A stretch of DNA of 64,000 nucleotides from Anadara kagoshimensis (taxonomy: Eukaryota > Mollusca > Bivalvia > Arcoida > Arcidae), in NCBI GenBank assembly GCA_021292105.1, contig CM037861.1:25785110-25849109 (forward strand). Direction: 5' to 3'. The notes below the pieces were generated by a model. The model ran no database searches. It was not told the DNA's origin and saw only the letters and a list, made by a program, of their open reading frames with translations. Of the stretch, positions 55,321 through 64,000 are shown one piece after another; position 1 is the first letter of the stretch, and every line of letters starts with the position of its first letter. Made by a program: the position numbers and the translations under genes.

Positions 55321-55559
55321 AATTGTGAAAAAAATACGCCATAAGCAGGAGAAGCAGGTACATTGCTGCATTGACAACGGAAAAATACATTGGGAAAATT
55401 GAAGACATCACTTTTGTCATACAGCTACAATGTACCTTCTTTTCTACTTATAGAGTATTTGTTTCACAATTAATACGCTATGGCTTCCAAAACGGAAACT
55501 GTAATCTGTTTACAAATAAAGTGTTAACTCGTTGGTATTGCACATATAAGCTTATCAAT

Positions 55560-55880
55560 TTTATCAGGGCCCTCAAATAGTTTTATGGTCGCCATCACAA
55601 TATAGTGGAGGTCTCTGTATCCAAAATCACCCTGAATATATTTGACATCCGATATGTCCATGTTCCTTTCATTTCCAATTTTGATCACATATGTGACAGG
55701 TGTAGCTAGCTAAAAAGGAAGTGTTTATCCTTCCGAAGCACTCGTTCTCACTTCCCTGATGAAAGTTCATGTGTACGTAGTAAACCTATTCCTCAAAGTT
55801 TTTATTTTGCTTTGGGTTTTGGTTTGGACATAGATTTGTACGTTTCGTTATGCTTTATCAGTTTCAAAGTGTTTACTTTG
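55560..55880 (-). repeat. R1 copy, long
   Basis: Plus strand from AGGGCCCTCAAATAGTTTTA through CACTCGTTCTCACTTCCCTG and GATGAAAGTTCATGTG to GGACATAGATTTGTACG, the full R1 order in reverse. Confidence 0.88.
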
Positions 55881-55894
55881 CTTTAGGACTTTGA

Positions 55895-56130
55895 ATTGGA
55901 CATCGGTCATACTAATTCATATCTAAATCAATCCAGAAGCAAAGTTAAAAAAAACTTTAAAACTGAAAAATACTAGTTAGTTAAAATCGTGAACCTCCAC
56001 CAGGGGAGTGAGACCTAGCACCGCCTGTTTGGCTTGCTACACTCGCCATTTGTGTAATCAAAATTGAGAATCAAAATTGAGAATGAAAGCAACATGGAAC
56101 TAAGGGACGTCATATATATCCAGGGCAATC
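55895..56130 (+). repeat. R1 copy, proximal half
   Basis: It carries CAATCCAGAAGCAAAGTTAA, AACCTCCACCAGGGGAGTGA, TTGGCTTGCTACACTCGCC, and GGAACTAAGGGACGTCATAT. It lies head-to-head with the minus copy just before it. Confidence 0.85.
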
Positions 56131-57349
56131 CTGAACACAGAAACTTTTTTGTCTTTTTTTAATTTTAACAGTTATGTATATTTGGATAACATTACTTAAA
56201 TGAAGATGAAGATACCGACAATAAATCTTTCTTTTTTTAACTATATATTTTATGGCTGTATGATTCTGATTCATTTGGACATGGCCCAGTTTGTTTGTAT
56301 TGACATTTCTCCAGATTTTAGATGGAACACTTTTTTATTTACTGGTACATTGGTCACACTTCCTTTACAAAGACAGAAGGTTCTTGTTTCTCAAGTGATA
56401 ACCAACAACCTCCGATCCCATCAACTTACCTTTGTATTTGTCATTTTCATAATTCGATAAATAAGTAGCGTTAAATTAATATTTTACTTAAATCTTATAC
56501 AAACAAAGGGACATCATACCAGGACTTATCAGCCGTAAAATCTTCTCATGATGACAATGCGTATTTTATTTCGGATAGGTGCTGTTATTTTAACCCTGCA
56601 ACGTGTTTTATAACCTATAACAAGTGGGACCTAGTACAAACACAGCAACTTGGACTCGGTGACACACTTGCAATGTTTTACAACAATTCAGGACGTAATT
56701 ATGTGATTTTTTTCTCCGATGTGAATTGAAAATTGTATCTATCTGAATATAGGCTAACAACATTGACCTTTCCGTTTGACCTTTAGTTTAAATAGTTATC
56801 ATGAACAAGTTTATTGATATAAACGCGTATTGAAAAATGTTGAATGAACCAGAAATGAAGGTAATAATGTACCAGTATACCAAATAGCTTATCATCTTTA
56901 GTTTGAATTGAACTCAAGAGACACTTCTAGTTTTGTTTATTTTGGTTTTTCCCCTTTTATTTTAAACTTGGTGTTTATTTATTTTTTTCTGTTTCGCATT
57001 CTAGGATACCTTTGTATATTCGTGTGGACCACAAGTAATATTTATTGTACATAGTATGATTGTATATAATTTTCATTGGTTTTTTTTAACCTTTTAAATC
57101 GTCTTAGTCATTCTAGCGTTTTATCCAATAAAATGTTATTTTAAAGTTTATTTAAAGGCATTTATCTGTCATATGCTGATTTTGAATTTTTATTAAAATA
57201 ATTCATTCTTAATCATCTTGTGCTGATTTTGAATGCGTTATTTTTTTGAATCAAAATCAGTACATAGCATTCTATAAATTCAAACGAAGCATACAACACT
57301 GACGCAATTATGACTACGGATAACCACGTGATATCCGAAAAATTCAAAA
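56131..57349. other. Intergenic, nothing recognised
   Basis: AT-rich; an 86-codon open frame at 56200-56460 has hydrophobic stretches but no recognisable family. Confidence 0.45.
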
Positions 57350-57922
57350 GTCAGCGCCGTTGGACATTTCAGCGAAAGCATACGTCAAAAGAGCGAGAAA
57401 AAAACGGACGATTGAGCCACAAAGTAATGGACATTTGAGCTACAGAATTTTAACCCCTTTGAGCGAAATTTTATATGCATGATAGACATTTTATCGACAT
57501 TTTTTAACCTCTTCCTTTAGCCAGACTGAAATCTGTTGCCCCCTGCCCATTGCAGGGAGATGAAAGTAGGACTTGAGCATAATAAAGTTTTTGAAAAGCT
57601 CCAAATTAAATTTTATAAAACCCATTGAAAGTTTAACACTTCATTCCATAAAGCTGTGTTAAAAACTTTGTAAAATTTACAGGATAAAGCATAAAATAAA
57701 AAATGTGGTATGTTTTTGAAAAGCACCAAACATAAATTCTGTGGCGATACCTATCATAAAAAATACTCTTTCGACATCTAAGTATATATACATGCAGGTG
57801 AGTAGCTTAAAACTGTCTCTCAAATGTCCATCGTTCAAATTTGCCGCTCAAATGGCCACTAAAGTTGTCGCTCAAATGTCCACCAGTAGTTTTGTAATTT
57901 TTGCTCAAATGTCCTGCGCCCA
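57350..57922. mobile_element. Fold-back element with GGACATTTGAGC/GCTCAAATGTCC arms
   Basis: The left arm (CAGCGCCGTTGGACATTTCA, later AATGGACATTTGAGC) is inverted in the right arm (GCTCAAATGTCCACCAGTAG, GCTCAAATGTCCTGCGCCC). Each arm holds several copies of the 12-base motif. The interior is AT-rich and non-coding. Confidence 0.65.
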
Positions 57923-57948
57923 AAGTCAGAGGGTTGCCTGTTTCTTAT

Positions 57949-58165
57949 TACATATTATTATGCCCGTTTTAATTTTACAGCACTAGACGGTCGTTTCGGA
58001 ATACAATTCCTCGTCAGTAATGCTTGAACCATAATTGTGAAACCAAAATATTTTCTCAAAATGTTAAATTAATAACAGAAAGACCAAATTATATTATACC
58101 AGATTTAGCTAAGAAAACACTTTGCATGAGGGCGTACACTTTAGTTTTGGGGGAATTTCAAATTT
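57949..58165 (-). repeat. R2 dispersed repeat, inverted copy
   Basis: Plus strand from TTTTAATTTTACAGCACTAG, ACGGTCGTTTCGGAATACAA and TTCCTCGTCAGTAATGCTTG to GCATGAGGGCGTACACTTTA and GTTTTGGGGGAATTTC. Confidence 0.9.
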
Positions 58166-59157
58166 TAACTAGCAGCACATTTAGACAATAGGATATTTCT
58201 GACAATTATACAAAATAATTGCCTACCAAGTTTATGATATCCTCGAGATTAAAACATGGTTTTTTTTCTGGAAAAATAATTAAAATTTCCATTGTAGTTA
58301 AATCGTTCCGCCGCCGCGTTATACACGCTTTATTTCAATACTAGTAAACACGGTTTGTAAAGATTTTTGTTTTTAAATTCTCCCGTATTCGGTACTTACA
58401 GTTGTCAAGTGTGATACGAGCGTAATCAAAAAACCTGTCTAAGAGATTATAAATTTTGGATCAGTTGCAGACGTTCGTGTTTCTGATATCTCGCTGATGG
58501 CTGATTGATAGACATAATAAAAATAACTTTTGATTAAAATGTACTTGGAGGTTACCTCTGCTTAAATGTCTTCAGTTTGTCCAAAAATCTTTACGTGTAC
58601 CATAAATTCTCTATTTGAAGTTTTAAGAGTATTCGTTTTTTGACAGAAGTGATATAAAAGTTTTTAATTCCGTTCCTCTTCAGGGTCATGATAATGGCTG
58701 TGACTGTATTCCGAGTCAATTTAGATTGATCAGTTCATTAGTTTATCTGTAACTTGTATTTCAACATCAGTATTTAGTTTACAGCAATGTGCCATGGAAC
58801 ACTGTTTAATATCGCTGTAGTTGCAGCAAAACGTAAGATATAGCCCGGATTTCACATTTGGATTAGTATCAATGAGGTGAGATGGTAAAGTTATCCAGGG
58901 TCACTGTCATGATGTCTTACTTTATGTGGACACCATTTTACTCATTTTGTCTGTCTGGAAGGTTTATGAACAATGGTGTCTTTGCATTATGTCTTTTCTT
59001 GTTAGATTATTTTGGCATGTTCTTTGTTGTTTTTACTTCTTTAATTTGTATTTTTCAAAAACAGCTTTTTATGCGCGTATTTCATTTATTATTTATTTCG
59101 CGGATATGATTTTAAATATATTTTTATCTAATTCAAGTAATTTTACAATACAATAAA
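58166..59157. other. Intergenic, nothing recognised
   Basis: No supported element. Overlapping open frames near 58882-59156 are hydrophobic but unrecognised. Confidence 0.45.
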
Positions 59158-59512
59158 TAACAAACATAATTATCCTTGTCCGAATCACAATCCAGAAGCA
59201 AAGTAAAAACTTTGAAACGTTTGATAAGTTAGGTTAAACGTGTGAACTTCCACCAGGGAAGTGAGACTGGGTGCTCTGGAAGGGTAAGCACCTCCTGTTT
59301 AGCTAGCTACACCCGCCACGTGTGTAATCAAAATTAATTGAAAAGAACGTGGAACTATGGGTCATCAAATATATATCCAGGGTAATTTTGGACACAGAGA
59401 CACCGATCAAACTTATCAACAATATTGTGATGACGGCCATAAAACTTTTTGAGAGCCCTGATAAGCCTAGGCTTGTATTATCCTTGGGTCAACATTTGAA
59501 TCACTGAACCAC
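59158..59512 (+). repeat. R1 reference copy, near full length
   Basis: Order: AACAAACAT head; CAATCCAGAAGC; hairpin CAAAGTAAAAACTTTG (59199-59214); hairpin ACTTCCACCAGGGAAGT (59246-59262); GGTGCTCTGGAAGGGTAAGC; CTCCTGTTTAGCTAGCTACA; GCCACGTGTGTAATCAAAAT; GTGGAACTATGG; GATGACGGCCATAAAACTTT; AAGCCTAGGCTTG; CCTTGGGTCAAC. Confidence 0.93.
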
Positions 59513-59929
59513 ACCATTAGATACCAACTTGGCATTTTTGTCTTTGTCTGTACAAAGCCGAAAAATTTTGTTGGTAGCAGCATGTGTTTTTCTTATTCTT
59601 GTTTTTTTTTCTGTTTATTGTAGCGGTCTTGGTTATGCTAACTATTGCCAAGTACATACTACCATTGGAATATATTGGAACTTGACTTATATGTTAAGCG
59701 CTAACATTGTTCTTGGCAATTTGACTTTGTAATGGATAAAATTATCATATACACTTATTGCGAAATGAAACGGTTTAAATACTTATTGACACATTTGGTT
59801 GGAGAGCCTTTAGTAATTTCACTGTGATTTGTTATACTTCTGAATTCTTATTAAAAATGCATTCAAAAGTAAAAAAAAATGCATTCAAAAGTATACCGCA
59901 TTTGCTACTTTTGAATGCATTATAAACAG
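59513..59929. other. Intergenic with a small inverted/direct repeat
   Basis: TGCATTCAAAAGTA occurs twice in direct orientation (59858 and 59880) and once inverted as TACTTTTGAATGCA (to 59920), forming a stem. Confidence 0.7.
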
Positions 59930-60080
59930 GAGCTAGGTGTTTGGCCTTCCGGAGCACCCGGCCTCACTTCCCTGGTAGAAATTTCATATGTTTAACATTA
60001 CTTACCAGTTTCAAAGTTTTTACTTTGCTTCTGGATTGTGATTCGGACATGGATTAGTATGTTTGTTTAACACTTGACAT
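59930..60080 (-). repeat. R1 copy, proximal half
   Basis: Plus strand reads GGAGCTAGGTGTTTGGCCTT, CCGGAGCACCCGGCCTCACT, CAAAGTTTTTACTTTG and CGGACATGGATTAGTATGTT. Confidence 0.92.
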
Positions 60081-60265
60081 CACTAATCCAAAGGTGTCCA
60101 ATCGACCGATCCAGTTCAGATTTACCTCTTTGCTCTAGCGCCGAGTTATGAGTTTAAGATACGCAATGTTTTCTTACAGTCCTTGACTTAATATGGAACC
60201 TTAAAACCTTTCTATCAGATAATTTTGTCTGCCATCAAAATATTTCTCCACTCAAAAACAGTGTA

Positions 60266-60481
60266 CAGTACCGACCTGTCGAAAGTTAAACACTTGACTA
60301 ACGAATTCGTCCAAATTAGCAACTCACCTAGGCCCTAAATTACCCATACCTCGACAGCAGGTACCATCTATCTCTCGGCAGGTTTTCGGCCACAACCTAT
60401 ACACATCTTGACCACTCTGTAGCCCACCTTTGACCCCTTTATTCGCCAGCTCAGAGTTAAACTTTTGACAGGTCTGTACTG
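60266..60481. mobile_element. MITE of the CCTGTCGA family, diverged interior
   Basis: Ends are ACAGTACCGACCTGTCGAAA and TTTTGACAGGTCTGTACTGT. The interior (CCTCGACAGCAGGTACCATC, CTCGGCAGGTTTTCGGCC) shows little resemblance to the copies at 5202, 42453 or 62617. Confidence 0.87.
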
Positions 60482-60920
60482 TATCACAATAATATTGGAG
60501 ATGTTCTGTTTACTAGTTATTTGATGTTCCTCTGTCGGTAATGGATTTTATTATCAGAGTGGTATATTATATATCATGTTGAGATAATGCCTATCACAAT
60601 ATTTCTTATTTTCCAGTCTAAGCTCTGACAAGTGTTTCGATATATGATATTTTCATAGTGTATCGGAGAAATCTTTATGTCTTATTTATTAAAGTTTTTT
60701 GTCTCCATTATTGGCCAAAACAAACGTTGTTGTAAATTGTTGTTATTTATTACATTGAACGATTTTGTTTGCCGAGATATACTACAGTGTCAAGAACTCA
60801 CTGTCCACATGTACCATTATTTGTCTGGATGACTTCAGTAATATTTCAGTAAGTTTGCTTCATAAATACCAAACAAAATTCAACTTGTATTTATTGGTCA
60901 GGTTTTATTATTTTCTAAAC
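60482..60920. other. Intergenic, nothing recognised
   Basis: No supported element. Confidence 0.45.
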
Positions 60921-60927
60921 AAAATAA

Positions 60928-61265
60928 TCAAAAACAAACATACTAATCCATGTCCGAATCACAATCCAGAAGCAAAGCAAATACTTTGGAACTGACAAGT
61001 CAGGTTAGACACGTGAACTTCCACCAGGGAAGTGAGGTCGGGTGGTCCGGAAGGATAAGCACGTCCAATGTGTAATGTGTGAAAGGAACATGAAACTATG
61101 GGACGTCAAATATATCCAGGGCAATCCTGGACACAGAGACATCAAACTTATCAACAATACTGTAATGACGACCATAAAATTGTTTGAGGGCCTTGATTAG
61201 CCTACGCTTGCAATACCCCTGTCAACAATTTATTTGCAAGCAGCATATATATATCCATCAGAAAT
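60928..61265 (+). repeat. R1 copy, long
   Basis: It starts ATCAAAAACAAACATACTAA and runs in order to CAATTTATTTGCAAGCAG. The CCTCCTGTTTAGCTAGCTAC block is missing, replaced by a short GTCCAATGTGTAATG join. Confidence 0.92.
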
Positions 61266-61324
61266 AAAATCCAAAACAGCCCAAATTCTCTCATTAATGT
61301 GTTTCGTTTGGTCTTCTGTTTTGT

Positions 61325-61560
61325 TAAAAATAAACATATGAATCCAAGTCCAAATTACAATCCAGAATGACATAAAAAAAACTTTGAAACTGACACGTTT
61401 TGTTAAACACGTGAACTTCCACCAGGGAAGTGAGGCCCGGATGCTTTGGAAGGGTAAGCACCTCTTGTTTAGCTAGCTACACTCGCCACGTGTGTAATAA
61501 GATTGGGATTGGAAGGAACATGGAACTACGAGACGTCAAATATATCCAGGGACTTATATG
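61325..61560 (+). repeat. R1 copy, proximal two thirds
   Basis: From AAAATAAACATATGAATCCA through ACTTCCACCAGGGAAGTGAG, CTCTTGTTTAGCTAGCTACA and GGAACTACGAGACGTCAAAT. It stops at ATATCCAGGGACT. Confidence 0.9.
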
Positions 61561-62616
61561 TTTGGTTTTCTACACAAAATGACATTAGGTATCAAAATTG
61601 ATATGTGAATAATAATACTTGAGTGTTGTTTCTTTTTATTCACCTTCCATTTATTAGAAAAAACATATTCTGCCTATTAAAGATAGCAAATACTCTTGCC
61701 CATTGAAGTTTGTTCACATGAAATCTGTTTCTTTTGATATGTTTCCATTCCTGGTAGCCAAAATCGCCATTGGCCACTAATTTGTGAGAAATCGTTTCAA
61801 AAGGCAACCTATTTTAGCAATTTTGTGGAAAAATACTTTAAAAATGACTATTTTTTCACAAATTTTGGAAATTTAGCTACTAATAATTTTAAATTTTTTG
61901 GAAACCTATTTTTGGATTTTTTTTTTCAAAGCCTAATTTTTCGAGACCACATGGAACCACCGCACATATATGAAGAATTCAAGGGATTGCAATGGACTCA
62001 AAATGGCTTCCAACCTAAATAAAACATCTTAAAGTTAGTTAGAGAGTTAGTTGCTAATATTGAAGTATATAAATCTTCTTAACAGTAAAAATGTCATTAC
62101 AGCTTAAACAGCATTTGTTTCTGATGATGTTCAAACAATATTTTCATTTGTGATTTGCTTAAATCATGCTGGTTACTTTCACAGGGGACCGAAAAAGCAG
62201 GTTCAACTACCTCAAACAGATTGTTTCACGAATATAAGACTTCGCCCAGATATCGAGGTGTAAGTTCAACCTTCTAAAACATACATCCTTTCCATAAATT
62301 GCTTCATCCATAGTTCTTAGAAGTTGAGAATATGCATCTTGCTTAAGATATTCTTTAAATTCTGGAAAGTGTGTCATGCATGGATGCATCCATAATGACC
62401 ACACATATTTAGTTACGCATGTGTTGAGTGATACACGTCTTGAGATGATGTGTTACACGCTGTATGTTTAATATTTAAACATACACTCACTAAATATTGT
62501 AATTTCACTTTCTAATCAATAATTTAAACAGTTAACATTTTGACGTGTGTGAGGATTTATCAGAACCTGGGAGGAATTCTTGGGAGGTCTAGGCCTGTTG
62601 ACAGTAGGGTATATAC
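61561..62616. other. Intergenic, nothing recognised
   Basis: A 65-codon minus-strand open frame at 62207-62404 could be an exon remnant, but I do not recognise it. Confidence 0.4.
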
Positions 62617-62830
62617 AGTACAGACCTGTCGAAAGTTTAACACAGAGGTAACGAAAATGAGTCGAGGCTGGACTGCCACATGACCTAGATATAAATACCT
62701 GGTGGTCGAAAAGCTGCTGAGAAATAGATATAAGTAGCAGCTGAGATATAGGTGACGATGGCCCTAGATGAGATGCCTGCTTGGCACTAATTCGTAAGCT
62801 TTGTGTTAAACTTTCGACAGGTCTGTGCTG
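62617..62830. mobile_element. MITE of the CCTGTCGA family, best-preserved ends
   Basis: Left end ACAGTACAGACCTGTCGAAA and right end TTTCGACAGGTCTGTGCTG, inverted with one mismatch. Inner phrases GACCTAGATATAAATACC, GAAAAGCTGCTGAGAAATAG and GGCACTAATTCGTAAGCTTT match the copy at 5202-5422. Confidence 0.88.
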
Positions 62831-63040
62831 AAGTTGTAAGAAGTTTGGACAGTACAGATGTATCATATTAACATTAATAATCCAGTTTTCATCCTGCATG
62901 TATCAAAAATAAAACCAAAAAGCTGCTTAATTTGATAATAAGAAGTGTCAAATTTACACCAAAGTACTGCTCCAGCAGTCTAATAATTCTGTTGAAGACC
63001 AAAGTTTTCTATATAGCACTGGTAATGTATTAGGCTTATC
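62831..63040. other. Intergenic, nothing recognised
   Basis: Short unique stretch between two MITEs. Confidence 0.45.
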
Positions 63041-63313
63041 TACGAAAGCTTGTTCGTGCCACTTTGTAATCTGATTTTTTCTAAAATCGTAGGTAAGATT
63101 TTTAAATTCGTAGATACTATATTTAAATCTGTAGGTACGATTTCTTTAAATTCGTGGGTACGAATTTTTTTATTCGCAGGTACGATTTCTAAATTCGTAG
63201 GACGGTTTTTTATTCGAAGATACGATTTCTAAATTCATCTGAGGATTTTAAAAATGGTACCTACAATTTGAGAAAAAAATCAGATTATATAGTGGCACGA
63301 ACGAGCTTTCGTA
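63041..63313. mobile_element. 273-bp MITE with 41-bp inverted ends and tandem interior
   Basis: Left TACGAAAGCTTGTTCGTGCC and right GGCACGAACGAGCTTTCGTA are inverted. The match continues into AATCTGATTTTTTCT. CTTATC flanks both sides (63035-63040 and 63314-63319). Between the arms, units like TCGTAGGTACGATTTCTAAA repeat about seven times. A short plus-strand open frame across it is incidental. Confidence 0.9.
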
Positions 63314-63927
63314 CTTATCTCGTTAGACACTCTCATTTGTAATTATCTATCTAAAGTGTTAACGTGCCTTGGATTATATATACCTATATGTATTTGTCAT
63401 TAAAATATAATTTGTTATATTTCATTGCATTTTTATCACAGTGTTAAAGATATAACTTAATTAGGGTCAGAGTATGAATCTTCTGACGATAGAGGCCCAC
63501 TTAGAACAAAGACTTGTACATATAATTTACACATATTTTAGAATTATAAGACTACTGAAGATAAAATTAAGAGTGAAGACTTTTCATTTCAGATTGGTTT
63601 AGACACGTGTTAGATTTCGTCTGAGGCCAAGACATTATTGCTTAATCCGGTGGGATGTCTGAAGTTATCAACGTATTTACTACCAGGATGACACCTGCAA
63701 TTTTGTCATGTGATTTTAAGATAATGACACTCCAATAATTAAGGCGAAATTGTTTTCTATGAATTGCACTGAATACTTCACAGTGAGTGACAAGATGAAC
63801 ATCTCCAATAATTGGTAGGCATGGCTAGCAGCATGATTAGTTTTTTTTAGTCCTGGTACACCGAACACTGTATTTTCTACCGGGAACTTAAGACTAAGCA
63901 TGGCCTTATACTGTATTATGATAGCTA
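63314..63927. other. Intergenic, nothing recognised
   Basis: No supported element. Confidence 0.45.
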
Positions 63928-64000
63928 CTAATCAAAAACAAACATACTAATGCATGTCCAAATCACAATCCAGAAGCAAAGTAAAAACTTTGAAACTAAC
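63928..64000 (+). repeat. R1 head running off the window end
   Basis: ATCAAAAACAAACATACTAA, GCATGTCCAAATCACAATCC and CAAAGTAAAAACTTTG are present. The copy is cut by the window edge. Confidence 0.92.

Noticed and set aside
62207-62404. 65-codon minus-strand frame that could be a host exon
   Set aside because: No recognised motif, no clear splice sites at both ends and no neighbouring exon.

Overview
The window is an AT-rich, repeat-crowded piece of an animal nuclear genome. GT-AG introns, a 22 kb intron, tRNA-derived SINEs, many short inverted-repeat elements, and the absence of operons or Shine-Dalgarno sites all point that way. A secreted NDNF/Nord-family gene, SINEs ending in AATC repeats, and an Academ-like transposon family that I associate with molluscs, cnidarians and fishes suggest a marine invertebrate, most likely a mollusc. 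The species call is inference.

Only one host gene can be supported. It is a plus-strand NDNF orthologue with three coding exons (13242-13468, 35341-35471, 39356-40689). Intron 1 is 21,872 bp and intron 2 is 3,884 bp. The phases join cleanly into a 563-residue secreted protein with a signal peptide, the conserved N-terminal NDNF segment and two fibronectin type III-like domains.

The second coding locus is a 7,051 bp DNA transposon (45761-52811) with roughly 940 bp terminal inverted repeats and a 3 bp ATA target duplication. It carries one minus-strand reading frame (51369 to 46737) for an Academ-type protein of about 1,545 codons. A Cys/His-rich N-terminal region comes first and an XPG/FEN-like nuclease module comes last, with every acidic motif in place. 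The frame is broken at five places. Each break equals one missing base at or beside a short homopolymer, and there are no other premature stops.

Everything else is repeat. The first 13 kb holds a 46-bp satellite (3479-4931), a 34-bp minisatellite, two SINEs, a pogo/Tigger-like MITE and a MITE with an amplified 130-bp internal unit. Intron 1 of NDNF holds a 90/92-bp palindromic satellite, a 41-bp minisatellite, several SINEs (one nested in a MITE) and scattered MITEs. The 3' third is dominated by one very abundant dispersed repeat, here called R1, often in head-to-head pairs. A second family (R2) and a MITE family with conserved CCTGTCGA termini but diverged interiors run through the whole window.

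The nuclease-bearing transposon with its pattern of frame breaks is the most interesting object. All alignments were made by eye, so copy boundaries of degenerate repeats are good to about 10-20 bp.
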